56,930 bases of DNA. It comes from Rubrivivax sp. (lineage in GTDB: Bacteria > Pseudomonadota > Gammaproteobacteria > Burkholderiales > Burkholderiaceae_C). Positions within the stretch are counted from its first letter, which is position 1. Each line of letters begins with the position of its first letter. The stretch lies in contig JADMJD010000046.1 of the NCBI GenBank assembly GCA_018780805.1, positions 1 through 56,930 of the forward strand. Direction: 5' to 3'. Below, in pieces: positions 24,947-33,736 of the stretch. The notes beneath the pieces are model-generated. The model was not told the DNA's origin. It saw only the letters and a list, made by a program, of their open reading frames with translations, and made no database searches. Both the position numbers and the translations under genes were made by a program.

Positions 24947-25372
24947 ATGCTCGTCAGACTCATGTACGCCAGCCGCGCGGTGCCGGCGGTCGACCAGGAG
25001 GCGCTGCTGGCCATCCTGCGCCAGTGCAAGACCCGCAACCCGGAGCATGGCATCACCGGGGTGCTGTGTTTCTCCGACGGCATCTTCCTGCAGGTGCTCG
25101 AAGGCGGGCGCACAGCGGTCAATGCGCTCTACAACCGCATCGTGGCCGATGCCCGCCACACCCAGGTGGAGCTGATGAGCTACGCCGAGATCGGCGAGCG
25201 CCGTTTTGCCGGCTGGTCCATGGGCCAGGTCAACATGGCGCGCCTGAACCGCGCGCTGCTGCTGAAGTATTCGGCCACCCCGACGCTGGACCCGTTTTCG
25301 GTCTCGGGCGAGGTGTCGCTGGCCTTGTTCGAAGAGCTGGTCGCCACGGCGGCCATCGTCGGCCAATCCTGA
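24947..25372 (+). CDS. BLUF-domain blue-light photoreceptor
   Basis: The product is 141 residues, a stand-alone BLUF protein binding FAD and sensing blue light. By comparison with Slr1694 the key residues are kept: Tyr7 (RLMYASRA), Asn31 (TRNPEHG), Gln49 (IFLQVLEGG) and the Trp/Met pair in FAGWSMGQV. The core pattern HGITGVLCFSDGIFLQVLEG is textbook BLUF. The last 40 residues form the usual C-terminal helices; there is no output domain, so it must signal through a protein partner. It lies 29 bp after folE on the same strand. Confidence 0.92.
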   Translation: MLVRLMYASRAVPAVDQEALLAILRQCKTRNPEHGITGVLCFSDGIFLQVLEGGRTAVNALYNRIVADARHTQVELMSYAEIGERRFAGWSMGQVNMARLNRALLLKYSATPTLDPFSVSGEVSLALFEELVATAAIVGQS

Positions 25373-25458
25373 GCGGCCGGGAGGGCCTGGTGGCGCCGCC
25401 GGGCCCCGCCCCGACAAAACCGCGGGCATTCCCTAAGTTTCGCGCAAGCGTCGGTCTG

Positions 25459-25506
25459 TATATTCGTATTTGCTGATATTCAGATAGACAACCTCGTTCG
25501 AGGAGA
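25459..25506 (+). promoter_or_regulatory. AT-rich leader of the sox operon with soxC ribosome-binding site
   Basis: The 130-bp gap upstream of soxC turns AT-rich at 25458-25486. It contains TATATT (25459-25464) and a direct repeat ATATTC at 25460-25465 and 25476-25481, 16 bp apart. The -35 is not obvious. GAGGAG at 25499-25504 is a strong ribosome-binding site placed 7 nt before the TTG start at 25512. A sox regulator such as an ArsR-family protein may act here. Confidence 0.45.
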
Positions 25507-25511
25507 CAGAC

Positions 25512-26888
25512 TTGTCCGATCCCATCCCCCCTTCCGGTCGCCTGCAGAAGGCGCCCGAATCCTTCCTGGACCGCGACGGTGTGCGCACCGTCTGGTCGGA
25601 GGCCAAGAGTGGCCGGCGTGACTTCATCCGCCGCGCCTTTGCCGGTGCGGCGGCCGGTGTTGCCGTGCCCGCCGCGTTGGCGCAATCCAACCCGGTGCCG
25701 TCCGAAGGGGGGGATGCCCACATCCTGAACCTGCCGGCGCACAGCACCGGCCTGGGCCAGCCCGTGGTCACCGACGGCTACGGCAAGCCGTCCAAGTACG
25801 AGGCCAACGTGCAGCGCCGCCAGAGCCCGGGCCTGACGCAGACCGCACAGGCCAGCGTGTCGTTTGCGCCGCTGCAAAGCCTGTTCGGCATCGTCACGCC
25901 CAGCGGCCTGCACTTCGAGCGCCACCACCAGGGCTGGTGGGACGTGGACCCGTCCAAACACCGGCTGATGGTGAACGGCTCCGACGAAAAAATGGTGAAG
26001 ACACCCAAGGTCTTCACGATGGACGAGCTGATGCGGCTGCCGTCGGTGAGCCGCTTCCACTTCATCGAGTGTGGCGCCAACACCGGCATGGAGTGGGGCA
26101 ACGTGGCCGTGCCCACCTGCCAGTACACCCACGGCATGATCAGCTGCAGCGAATTCACCGGCGTGCCGCTGAAGCTGCTGCTGGACATGGCCGGCGTCGA
26201 CTACAAACGGGGCCGCTTCGTGCTGGCCGAAGGCGCCGACGGCTCCAGCATGACACGCACCATCCCGATGGAGATGGTCGAAAGTGGCCAGGTGCTGGTG
26301 GCCTACGGCCAGAACGGCGAGATGCTGCGCCCGGAAAACGGCTACCCGCTGCGCCTGGTGGTGCCGGGTGTGCAGGGTGTGAGCTGGGTCAAGTACCTGC
26401 GGCGCATCGAGGTGGGCGACCAGCCCTATGGCGCCAAGGACGAAGCCATCCACTACGTGGACCTGATGCCGGGCGGCACGCACCGCCAGTACAGCAGCAC
26501 GCAGGAGTGCAAGAGTGTGGTCACCACGCCATCCGGCGGCCAGGTGTTGCTGGACAAGGGCTTCTACAACATCAGCGGCCTGGCCTGGTCGGGCCGCGGC
26601 AAGGTCAAGCGGGTGGATGTGTCGGTGGACGGCGGGCGCAACTGGCGCACCGCGCGCCTGGAGACGCCGGTGCTGGACCGTTGCCTGACACGCTTCAACC
26701 TCGATTGGGTCTGGGACGGCAAACCCGCGCTGATCCAGTCGCGGGCCACCGACGACACCGGTTATGTGCAACCCACCTACGCGCAGCTGCGCAAGGTGCG
26801 CGGCAGCCGTTCGATCTATCACAACCACTCCATCCAGACCTGGCTGGTGCAGGAGAGCGGGGAGGTCAAGAATGTCCAGCTCTCTTAA
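25512..26888 (+). CDS. soxC: SoxC, sulfane dehydrogenase molybdopterin subunit
   Basis: SoxC is the molybdenum-cofactor subunit of the SoxCD sulfur dehydrogenase, which oxidises the sulfane sulfur left on SoxY. The product is 458 residues from a TTG preceded by GAGGAG. A twin-arginine export signal is present (GRRDFIRRAFAGAAAGVAV, about 34-52). The sulfite-oxidase-fold core has HFIECGANTGMEW with the Mo-ligand cysteine at about 187, and LRLVVPGVQGVSWVKYLRRI. It starts the soxCDYZAX operon. Its last 17 bp overlap soxD, so the two subunits are translationally coupled. Confidence 0.95.
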   Translation: MSDPIPPSGRLQKAPESFLDRDGVRTVWSEAKSGRRDFIRRAFAGAAAGVAVPAALAQSNPVPSEGGDAHILNLPAHSTGLGQPVVTDGYGKPSKYEANVQRRQSPGLTQTAQASVSFAPLQSLFGIVTPSGLHFERHHQGWWDVDPSKHRLMVNGSDEKMVKTPKVFTMDELMRLPSVSRFHFIECGANTGMEWGNVAVPTCQYTHGMISCSEFTGVPLKLLLDMAGVDYKRGRFVLAEGADGSSMTRTIPMEMVESGQVLVAYGQNGEMLRPENGYPLRLVVPGVQGVSWVKYLRRIEVGDQPYGAKDEAIHYVDLMPGGTHRQYSSTQECKSVVTTPSGGQVLLDKGFYNISGLAWSGRGKVKRVDVSVDGGRNWRTARLETPVLDRCLTRFNLDWVWDGKPALIQSRATDDTGYVQPTYAQLRKVRGSRSIYHNHSIQTWLVQESGEVKNVQLS

Positions 26889-27936
26889 ACATCTGGTTGC
26901 CGCCGCCGCACTCTGTGTGGCCGGTGCTGCGCTCGCGCAACCCTACCCCGGCATTGGCCGGCCCGCCACGGCCAAGGAACTGAAGGCCTGGGACATCGAC
27001 GTGCGCCCTGACTTCAAGGGCCTGCCCGCCGGGTCGGGCTCGGTCAGCAAGGGCATGGACGTCTGGGAGGCCAAGTGCGCCTCGTGCCACGGTGTCTTCG
27101 GTGAGGCCAACGAGGTTTTTTCGCCCCTGATTGGCGGCACGAGCAAGGCCGACATCCAGACCGGCCGCGTGGCCAAGCTCAACGACAACAGCTTCCCGGG
27201 CCGCACCACGCTGATGAAGGTGCCCACGGTCTCGACGCTGTGGGATTACATCAACCGGGCCATGCCCTGGAATGCGCCCAAGAGCCTGAGTGTCGAAGAG
27301 GTCTACGCCGTCACAGCCTACTTGCTGAACATGGCCGAGGTGCTGCCGGAGAACTACGTGCTCTCCGACCGCAACATGGCCGAGGTGCAGAAGCTGCTGC
27401 CCAACCGCAACGGCATGAGCAGCCAGCATGGCCTGTGGCCGGGCAAGAGTCTGGGCAACGGTGGCAAGCCCGACGTGAAGGCCGTGGCCTGCATGAAGGA
27501 CTGTCCGGGCGAGCACAACGTGGCCTCGTTCCTGCCCGACTTTGCGCGCAATGCTCACGGCAACCTGGCGGAACAGAACCGCATGGTCGGTGCCCAGTTG
27601 GGTGCCGACACCACGCGGCCTGCGGGCGCCGCACCGGCTGCGCCGGTGGCTCCCCCACCGGCGGCGCCGGCGGCCACCGGCGGTGCACCGACGGCCTTGC
27701 TGAACAAGTACACCTGCACCGCCTGCCACGGCATGGACAACAAGGTCGTCGGCCCCGGTTTTGCCGAGATCGCGCGAAAATACGCGGGCAAGGCCGACCG
27801 CGAGGCCTATTTGGCGCAGAAGGTCGCTGCGGGTGGTGTGGGCGTCTGGGGGCAGATCCCGATGCCGCCACAAAACCTGACGGCCGCCGAAGCGAAAACC
27901 ATCGCCAGCTGGCTGGCGCAGGGGGCGAAGAAGTGA
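26872..27936 (+). CDS. soxD: SoxD, diheme c-type cytochrome of sulfane dehydrogenase
   Basis: The electron-accepting partner of SoxC in the periplasm, 354 residues. A signal peptide ends at about residue 22 (VAGAALAQP). Two covalent heme motifs are present: CASCH at 69-73 and CTACH at 282-286, separated by an alanine/proline-rich hinge (APAAPVAPPPAAPAATGG). Candidate distal methionines occur in both domains. The ATG lies 17 bp inside the end of soxC. Presence of SoxCD implies complete oxidation of thiosulfate to sulfate without accumulating sulfur globules. Confidence 0.93.
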   Translation: MSSSLKHLVAAAALCVAGAALAQPYPGIGRPATAKELKAWDIDVRPDFKGLPAGSGSVSKGMDVWEAKCASCHGVFGEANEVFSPLIGGTSKADIQTGRVAKLNDNSFPGRTTLMKVPTVSTLWDYINRAMPWNAPKSLSVEEVYAVTAYLLNMAEVLPENYVLSDRNMAEVQKLLPNRNGMSSQHGLWPGKSLGNGGKPDVKAVACMKDCPGEHNVASFLPDFARNAHGNLAEQNRMVGAQLGADTTRPAGAAPAAPVAPPPAAPAATGGAPTALLNKYTCTACHGMDNKVVGPGFAEIARKYAGKADREAYLAQKVAAGGVGVWGQIPMPPQNLTAAEAKTIASWLAQGAKK

Positions 27937-28021
27937 AGCCAGCGCCCGGTGGCTTGCGGGTATGTCCCGTGGTCCGGGCCCCCCGATTGATAGAAGATCC
28001 CGCTTATATAAGGAGCAAGTG

Positions 28022-28480
28022 ATGCAAACCCGTCGAGAGATGCTGGCGCACAGCGCCACCGTCGCCGGCCTGCTGGCCGGTGCTGGCCTGCTGCCCACGG
28101 CCGCGCAGGCCGCGTGGAACGAAGGCGCGTTCAGCGCCAAGACGCTGGCCGACACCGTCAAGGCGCTGGGCGGTGGCGCCCCGGCCGAGAGCAAGGATGT
28201 CACCATCACCGGCCCCGACATCGCCGAAAACGGTGCCGTCGTGCCGGTGGGTGCCTCCACCAGCCTGCCCGGTGTCAAACGCCTGCTGCTGCTGGTCGAG
28301 AAGAACCCCAGCGCGCTGGCCGCGAGCTTCGACGTCACCGACAAGGTCGACGCCAACGTCAGCACGCGCGTGAAGATGGGCCAGTCGTCCAACGTCTTCG
28401 CCGTGGCGATGATGGGCGACGGCAAGGTGCTGTTCGCGCAAAAAGAGATCAAAGTGACGCTCGGCGGCTGCGGCGGCTGA
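28022..28480 (+). CDS. soxY: SoxY, sulfur carrier subunit
   Basis: SoxY carries thiosulfate-derived sulfur on the cysteine of its C-terminal swinging arm; here the protein ends in VTLGGCGG, the diagnostic arm. The product is 152 residues from an ATG preceded by AGGAG (28011-28015). A signal peptide with an RR-like start (MQTRREMLAHSATVAGLLA) ends near residue 30, so export by the Tat pathway, with SoxZ as passenger, is likely. A 10-bp palindrome CTTATATAAG lies at 28003-28012, just before the ribosome-binding site, and may mark an internal promoter. soxZ follows 18 bp downstream. A second soxY is at 37228-37680. Confidence 0.95.
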   Translation: MQTRREMLAHSATVAGLLAGAGLLPTAAQAAWNEGAFSAKTLADTVKALGGGAPAESKDVTITGPDIAENGAVVPVGASTSLPGVKRLLLLVEKNPSALAASFDVTDKVDANVSTRVKMGQSSNVFAVAMMGDGKVLFAQKEIKVTLGGCGG

Positions 28481-28498
28481 GCACGAAGGAGAAAGACC

Positions 28499-28810
28499 AT
28501 GGCAGACCCGATGCGCATTCGCGCCCAAGCCGCCGGTGACAAGGCCACCGTCCGTGTGCTGATGAGCCACGAGATGGAAACCGGCCAGCGCAAGGATTCC
28601 GCAGGCAAGACCATTCCCGCCTGGTTCATCCAGGAGGTGACCGTGGCCCACAACGGCGCCAGCGTCATGACGGCCCAGTGGGGCCCGTCCGTGTCCAAGA
28701 ACCCGTTCCTGCAGCTCAGCGTCAAAGGCGCCAAGGCGGGCGACAAGATCGCCGTCAGCTGGGTGGACAACAAGGGCGACAAACGCACCGACGAAGCAAC
28801 GGTTTCCTGA
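28499..28810 (+). CDS. soxZ: SoxZ, SoxY partner
   Basis: SoxZ has an immunoglobulin-like fold and binds SoxY; it has no signal peptide and is exported with SoxY. The product is 103 residues with family motifs VRVLMSHEMETGQRKD, IPAWFIQEVTV and AQWGPSVSKNPFLQLSVKG. It is 18 bp after soxY and 35 bp before soxA. A second, diverged SoxZ (36784-37098) shares the VRVLMSH-MESG and KAGDKLAVSW blocks. Confidence 0.95.
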   Translation: MADPMRIRAQAAGDKATVRVLMSHEMETGQRKDSAGKTIPAWFIQEVTVAHNGASVMTAQWGPSVSKNPFLQLSVKGAKAGDKIAVSWVDNKGDKRTDEATVS

Positions 28811-28845
28811 CCGCTGCACCAGAACCACAACGGAGACAGACAACG

Positions 28846-29652
28846 ATGAAGCAGCGCAGCGTTCTGCTGGCCGCTGTGGCGCTGGCCAGCCTGGCCGGCT
28901 TCGCACAGGCACAGACCAAATCGGCCGCCGACGGCATTGCGGAGTACCGCAAGATGCTCGAAGACGGCAACCCGGCCGATTTGTTCGAGGCCAAGGGTGA
29001 AGAGCTCTGGAAGCAGAAACGTGGTCCCAAGAGCGCCTCGCTCGAACGCTGCGATCTGGGCCTGGGCCCGGGCGTCGTGAAAGGCGCCTTTGTCACGCTG
29101 CCGCGGTTTTTTGCCGACACCGGGCGGGTGCAGGACCTGGAAGACCGGCTGGTCACGTGCATGGCCACGTTGCAAGGTTTTGACGCTGCCGCCATCGCCA
29201 AGACAGCCTTTGGCCGCGGCGAGATGGCCAACGTCACCGCGCTGGCCACCTACGTGGCCGCGGCCTCGCGCGGCCTGAAGTTCAACCTGCCCACCGGCCA
29301 CACCGAAGAGCAGCGTTTCTACGAGCTGGGCAAACGGGCGTTTTTCTTCCGCGGCGGGCCGATGGACTTTTCCTGTGCCTCCTGCCACGGTGTGGACGGC
29401 CAGCGCATCCGCCTGCAGGACCTGCCCAACCTGACCAAGAACCCGGGTGATGGCATCGGCTTCGCCGCCTGGCCCGCCTACCGCGTGAGCAACGGCCAGA
29501 TGTGGAGCATGCAGCTGCGCTTGAACGACTGTTATCGCCAGCAGCGTTTCCCGTACCCCGGTTTTGCGTCCGAGGTCACCATCGCGCTGGGCAGCTACAT
29601 GGGCGTGAACGCCCGCGGTGCCGAGTCCATCGCGCCGGCCATCAAGCGCTGA
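28846..29652 (+). CDS. soxA: SoxA, single-heme cytochrome of SoxXA
   Basis: SoxXA joins thiosulfate to the SoxY cysteine and takes up the electrons. The product is 268 residues with a signal peptide to about residue 23 (GFAQAQTK). One heme motif, CASCH (177-181), lies in the C-terminal domain, and Cys229 (LNDCYRQQRFPYPG) is the expected persulfurated axial ligand. The N-terminal domain has no CxxCH but keeps Cys69 and Cys105, which form a disulfide in place of the lost first heme. This is therefore a monoheme-type SoxA. soxX follows 11 bp later. Confidence 0.94.
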   Translation: MKQRSVLLAAVALASLAGFAQAQTKSAADGIAEYRKMLEDGNPADLFEAKGEELWKQKRGPKSASLERCDLGLGPGVVKGAFVTLPRFFADTGRVQDLEDRLVTCMATLQGFDAAAIAKTAFGRGEMANVTALATYVAAASRGLKFNLPTGHTEEQRFYELGKRAFFFRGGPMDFSCASCHGVDGQRIRLQDLPNLTKNPGDGIGFAAWPAYRVSNGQMWSMQLRLNDCYRQQRFPYPGFASEVTIALGSYMGVNARGAESIAPAIKR

Positions 29653-29663
29653 AGAGGCCCGAC

Positions 29664-30299
29664 ATGCAAAAACACACCCTCTTTGCCGTGGCCGCTGTGC
29701 TGGTCGCCGGCTGCGCCACCGGCCCCACGCCGCAGCAGCTGGATGCGCAAGCCGCGGCCATGATCAAGGCCGGCTTCCGCGAACAAGGCATCGCCAAGCT
29801 CGACCGGGTTCAGCAGGACCTGGGCCAATCGGCCTGTTCGTCCGAGCAGGCGCCGTCGGAGGCGTTGGCCAAGCAGGTCGAAACCGAATCGCTGGCCACC
29901 GTCAAGTGGCCCACCGGCGGCCAGTACATCGGCGACTGGAAGGTCGGTGAGCGCCTGGCCCAGAACGGCCGTGGCATGACCTGGACCGACGAGTCCGCCG
30001 ACCCCAAGGCCAATGGCGCGCAGTGCTACAACTGCCACCAGATCGACAAAAAAGAGATCTCCTACGGCACCATCGGCCCCAGCCTCTGGAACTACGGCAA
30101 GCTGCGTGGCGTGAAGGACCCGGCCGACCCGGCCGCCGCCGCCGTGGTGCAGTACACCTGGGGCAAGCTCTGGAACAGCAAGGCCTACGCCGCCTGCTCC
30201 AACATGCCGCGGTTTGGCCACAAGGGCCTGCTGAACGAACAGCAGATCCGTGACGTGATGGCCCTGCTGCTGGACCCGAAATCGCCCGTCAACCAGTGA
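29664..30299 (+). CDS. soxX: SoxX, c-type cytochrome with lipoprotein signal
   Basis: The smaller SoxXA subunit, 211 residues, longer than the short SoxX form because of an extra N-terminal region of about 70 residues. The heme motif is CYNCH (121-125) and the distal methionine is in SNMPRFGH (about 181). The N-terminus MQKHTLFAVAAVLVAGCATG carries a good lipobox (VAGC, Cys17), suggesting a membrane-tethered SoxX rather than a freely soluble one. It ends the soxCDYZAX run; a strong intrinsic terminator follows at 30309. Confidence 0.93.
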   Translation: MQKHTLFAVAAVLVAGCATGPTPQQLDAQAAAMIKAGFREQGIAKLDRVQQDLGQSACSSEQAPSEALAKQVETESLATVKWPTGGQYIGDWKVGERLAQNGRGMTWTDESADPKANGAQCYNCHQIDKKEISYGTIGPSLWNYGKLRGVKDPADPAAAAVVQYTWGKLWNSKAYAACSNMPRFGHKGLLNEQQIRDVMALLLDPKSPVNQ

Positions 30300-30308
30300 C
30301 GTGGCCGC

Positions 30309-30330
30309 AGCCCGCTCCGGCGGGCTTTTT
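30309..30330 (+). terminator. Intrinsic terminator between soxX and soxB
   Basis: AGCCCGC (30309-30315), loop TCCG and GCGGGCT (30320-30326) form a perfect 7-bp stem, and the T-run covers 30326-30330. It lies 10 bp after the soxX stop and 30 bp before the soxB start. It should end most transcription of soxCDYZAX, so soxB would be expressed by readthrough or from a promoter I cannot identify in the remaining 29 bp. Confidence 0.85.
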
Positions 30331-30359
30331 CAGCTTTCAAACATAAGCCGACACTTATC

Positions 30360-32099
30360 ATGAGCCTCAGCAAACGCGAGTTCCTGCAGGTCCTGGCCGC
30401 TGCTTCGGCGGCCGGCATGGGCTTGTCCCGCTGGGCCGACGCCGACGCCGCAACCGCGGAAGCAAAGCTCTACGATCTGCCGCCCATGGGCACCGGCGCG
30501 GGCCATGTCAGCCTGCTGCACATGACCGATTGCCACGCGCAGCTCAAGCCCATCTACTTCCGCGAGCCCACGGTCAACTTGGGGCTGGCCGGCATGCAGG
30601 GCCAGCCGCCGCACCTGGTGGGCGAGCACCTGCTCAAGCGTGCCGGCGTGAGCGCCGGCACGGCGCAGGCGCACGCCTACACCTACATCGATTTCGAGAA
30701 GGCGGCACGCCGCTACGGCAAGGTGGGCGGCTTCGCGCACCTGGCCACCCTGGTCAAGCGCATGAAGGCCAGCCGTCCGGGTGCGCTGCTGCTGGACGGT
30801 GGCGACACCTGGCAAGGCAGCGCCACCGCGCTGTGGACGGACGGCCAGGACATGGTGGACGCCTGCAAGGCGCTGACGGTGGACGTGATGACCGGCCATT
30901 GGGAGTTCACGCTGGGCATGAAACGTGTGCAGCAGATCGTCGAGAAGGACTTTGCCGGCAAGCTGGACTTCGTGGCGCAGAACGTCAAGACCAACGACTT
31001 CGGCGACCCGGTCTTCAAGCCGTATGTGATCCGCGAGATCAACGGCGTGCAGGTCGCCATCATCGGCCAGGCCTTCCCGTACACGCCGATCGCCAACCCA
31101 CGCTACATGGTGGCCGACTGGAGCTTCGGCATCCAGGACGAAAACATGCAGAAGATGGTCGACGAGGCGCGTGGCAAGGGCGCGCAGCTCGTCGTCGTGA
31201 TCAGCCACAACGGCATGGACGTGGACCTGAAGATGGCCAGCCGCGTGCGCGGCGTGGACGCGATCTTCGGCGGCCACACGCATGACGGCGTGCCGTTTGC
31301 CATCCCGGTCAAGAACCCCGGCGGCACCACCCTGGTCACCAACGCCGGCAGCAACGGCAAGTTCCTGGGTGTGATGGATTTCGAGCTCAAGGCCGGCAAG
31401 CTGCAGCGCTGGCAGTACCGGTTGCTGCCGGTGTTCAGCAACATGCTGCCAGCCGATGCGGCCATGGACGCGGTGATCAACAAGATCCGCGCGCCGTATG
31501 AGGCCAAGCTGGCCGAGAAGCTGGCGGTCACTGACGGCCTGCTCTACCGCCGCGGCAACTTCAACGGCAGCTGGGACCAGCTGCTGTGCGACGCGATGAT
31601 GCAGGTGCAGGGCGCCGACATCGCGTTTTCGCCCGGCTTCCGCTGGGGCACCAGCCTGCTGCCCGGCGACGTGATCACGCGCGAGCTGATGATGGACCAG
31701 GTGGCCACCACCTACAGCTACGCCACCGTCACCGAGATGACGGGCGAGACCATCAAGACCGTGCTCGAAGACGTCTGCGACAACCTCTTCAACCCCGACC
31801 CGTACTACCAGCAGGGCGGCGACATGGTGCGCATCGGCGGCCTCACCTACGCCTGCGAGCCCGGTGCGGCCATGGGCAAGCGCATCCAGGACATGCGGCT
31901 CAAGGGCGTGCCCATCGAAGCTGGCAAGAGCTACAAGGTGGCCGGCTGGGCGCCGGTGGCCGAAGAAGCCAGCAAGGCCGGCAACAAGATGATCTGGGAC
32001 GTGGTGGAACAATGGCTCAAGGCCCAGGGCCGCGTCACGCCACGCCAGCCCAACCTGCCGCGCCTGATCGGCGTGCAGGGCAATCCCGGCCTAGCCTGA
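30360..32099 (+). CDS. soxB: SoxB, sulfate thiol esterase
   Basis: SoxB uses two manganese ions to hydrolyse sulfate from SoxY-S-sulfonate in the periplasm. The product is 579 residues. The signal MSLSKREFLQVLAAASAAG lacks a classic RR pair but is followed by a hydrophobic stretch to about residue 31. Metallophosphatase-type metal motifs are present: LLHMTDCHAQLKP, LLLDGGDTWQGS, VMTGHWEFTLG, ISHNGMDVDL and FGGHTHDGVPF. The 5'-nucleotidase C-terminal domain follows. A terminator separates it from soxX and no good ribosome-binding site precedes its ATG. Confidence 0.94.
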   Translation: MSLSKREFLQVLAAASAAGMGLSRWADADAATAEAKLYDLPPMGTGAGHVSLLHMTDCHAQLKPIYFREPTVNLGLAGMQGQPPHLVGEHLLKRAGVSAGTAQAHAYTYIDFEKAARRYGKVGGFAHLATLVKRMKASRPGALLLDGGDTWQGSATALWTDGQDMVDACKALTVDVMTGHWEFTLGMKRVQQIVEKDFAGKLDFVAQNVKTNDFGDPVFKPYVIREINGVQVAIIGQAFPYTPIANPRYMVADWSFGIQDENMQKMVDEARGKGAQLVVVISHNGMDVDLKMASRVRGVDAIFGGHTHDGVPFAIPVKNPGGTTLVTNAGSNGKFLGVMDFELKAGKLQRWQYRLLPVFSNMLPADAAMDAVINKIRAPYEAKLAEKLAVTDGLLYRRGNFNGSWDQLLCDAMMQVQGADIAFSPGFRWGTSLLPGDVITRELMMDQVATTYSYATVTEMTGETIKTVLEDVCDNLFNPDPYYQQGGDMVRIGGLTYACEPGAAMGKRIQDMRLKGVPIEAGKSYKVAGWAPVAEEASKAGNKMIWDVVEQWLKAQGRVTPRQPNLPRLIGVQGNPGLA

Positions 32100-32148
32100 A
32101 CGGCCTGAACACCCGGCCCGCCATCCAACTCACCAGGAGACAACACCC

Positions 32149-32565
32149 ATGCACATCGTCCAACGACTGGCCGCTGCGGCCCTGATCGCCGGGGCTGCCC
32201 TGGTTGCCCATGCGCAGGACATGGTCGTCTACCACATCGACGACACGTCAGCGCAGGCGCTCAAGGGCCTGCGCAACATCCGCAACCACATGGACGTGGA
32301 CCCGAAGGCCAAGATCACGGTGGTGACCCATGCCTTCGGCGTGGACTTCCTGATGGAAGGCATGAAGGACCGCAACGAAAGCCCGTTTGCCGCCACCGTG
32401 GCCGCGCTGGTGAACCGGGGCGTGAAGTTCGAGGTCTGCGAGATCACGCTGAAGAACCGCAACCTGAAGAAGGAGCAGTTCATCCAGGAGGCCGAGTTCA
32501 CGCCCTCCGGCGTGGTGCGCCTGGCCAAGCTGCAGAAGGAAGGCGCGGCTTACATCAAGCCTTGA
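32149..32565 (+). CDS. Exported DsrE-family protein
   Basis: The product is 138 residues with a signal peptide to about residue 23 (LVAHAQDMVVYHIDD), so it acts in the periplasm. The mature part has a DsrE/DsrF-like alpha/beta fold: KITVVTHAFGVDFLM, VAALVNRGVKFEVCEITLKN with a single cysteine at the position that carries sulfur in DsrE proteins, and GVVRLAKLQKEGAAYIKP. It follows soxB by 49 bp with AGGAG before the start. A role in binding or handing over periplasmic sulfane sulfur is plausible. Confidence 0.85.
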   Translation: MHIVQRLAAAALIAGAALVAHAQDMVVYHIDDTSAQALKGLRNIRNHMDVDPKAKITVVTHAFGVDFLMEGMKDRNESPFAATVAALVNRGVKFEVCEITLKNRNLKKEQFIQEAEFTPSGVVRLAKLQKEGAAYIKP

Positions 32566-32623
32566 CCGTTCTCAAGGTGTGCACACGGTGGCGGACTAGC
32601 CTGTACCCCTGGAGGTACTGCGC

Positions 32624-33721
32624 ATGTTCTTTGAAGCCCTGATCGAGCGCCTGGGTGAACCTTGGACCCTCGCGCTCAGCGGCGTGGCGGTGGGTCTGGC
32701 CTTTGGATTCTTTGCCCAGCGTTCGCGTTTTTGCCTGCGCTCCGCGGTGATCGAGTTCGCCCGCCGCCAGATGGGCGGCAAGCTCACCGTGTGGCTGTTT
32801 GCCTTTGCCACCGCGGTGGTGGCCACGCAGGCCCTGGCCTGGTGGGGCGCCTTCGATGCCAGCAACGCCCGCCAGATCGCTGCGCGCGGCAGCCTCTCGG
32901 GTGCGGCCATCGGCGGCGCGCTGTTCGGCATCGGCATGATCCTGGCGCGGGGCTGTTCCAGCCGGCTGCTGGTGCTGGCGGCGCAGGGCAACCTGCGCTC
33001 GGTGATGTCGGGCCTGGTGTTCGCCGTCACCGCGCAGGCGGCGTGGACCGGTGTGTTGTCGCCGTGGCGCGAAACGATTTCCGGCTGGTGGACAGTGGAC
33101 GGTGGTGCCTCGCGCGACCTCATCGCGCGCTTCGGCATCGGCCACGGCGGCGCCGTGCTGTTTGGCGGGGTCTGGCTGGTCGCTGCCGTGTTCTGGGCGC
33201 GTCGGCAGCGTGTGCCGGTCTGGGGCTGGGCCGGCGCCATCGGTGTGGGCCTGGCCATCACGGCGGCCTGGTGGGCGACCTATGCCATCAGCACGGTGGC
33301 CTTCGACCCGCACCCCATCCAGGCACTCAGCTTCACCGGCCCCTCGGCCGAGGTGCTGACCCGTGTGCTCTTCACCAGCGAGCGCCCGCCCAACTTCGAC
33401 ATGGGGCTGATGCCAGGTGTGTTCCTCGGTTCCTTCCTGGCCGCGGCGCTGTTTGGTGAACTCAAGCTCGAAGGCTTCCAGGGTGGCGCCAGCATGCGCC
33501 GCTACATCGCCGGGGCCGTGTTGATGGGTTTTGGCGGCATGACGGCCGGCGGCTGCGCGGTGGGCGCAGGCCTGTCGGGTGCTGCCGTGTTCACGATGAC
33601 GGCCTGGGTGACTCTGTGTGCGATGTGGGCCGCTGCGGCCGTGACCGATCGCCTCGTGGACCAGCGCCCGGAACCCCACCTCGACCAACCCCTGGCCGGC
33701 GCAGCGGCGCCAGCCACCTGA
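32624..33721 (+). CDS. Second YeeE/YedE-family sulfur-compound permease
   Basis: The product is 365 residues with about nine to ten membrane helices. It shows the same half-repeat signatures as the gene at 5398-6504: QRSRFCLRSAVIEF, GMILARGCSSRLLVLAAQGN and GFGGMTAGGCAVGAGLSG, with cysteines in FCLR, RGCSS and GGCAVG. TGGAGGT lies just before the ATG. Its position after soxB-dsrE suggests movement of a reduced sulfur compound, inward for assimilation or tRNA thiolation, in connection with Sox oxidation. Confidence 0.87.
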   Translation: MFFEALIERLGEPWTLALSGVAVGLAFGFFAQRSRFCLRSAVIEFARRQMGGKLTVWLFAFATAVVATQALAWWGAFDASNARQIAARGSLSGAAIGGALFGIGMILARGCSSRLLVLAAQGNLRSVMSGLVFAVTAQAAWTGVLSPWRETISGWWTVDGGASRDLIARFGIGHGGAVLFGGVWLVAAVFWARRQRVPVWGWAGAIGVGLAITAAWWATYAISTVAFDPHPIQALSFTGPSAEVLTRVLFTSERPPNFDMGLMPGVFLGSFLAAALFGELKLEGFQGGASMRRYIAGAVLMGFGGMTAGGCAVGAGLSGAAVFTMTAWVTLCAMWAAAAVTDRLVDQRPEPHLDQPLAGAAAPAT

Positions 33722-33736
33722 TGCCAGAGAGTTCGC

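Noticed and set aside
26764..26871. Longer soxD start upstream inside soxC
   Set aside because: The added residues are shadow-like and the ATG at 26872 directly precedes a normal signal peptide.
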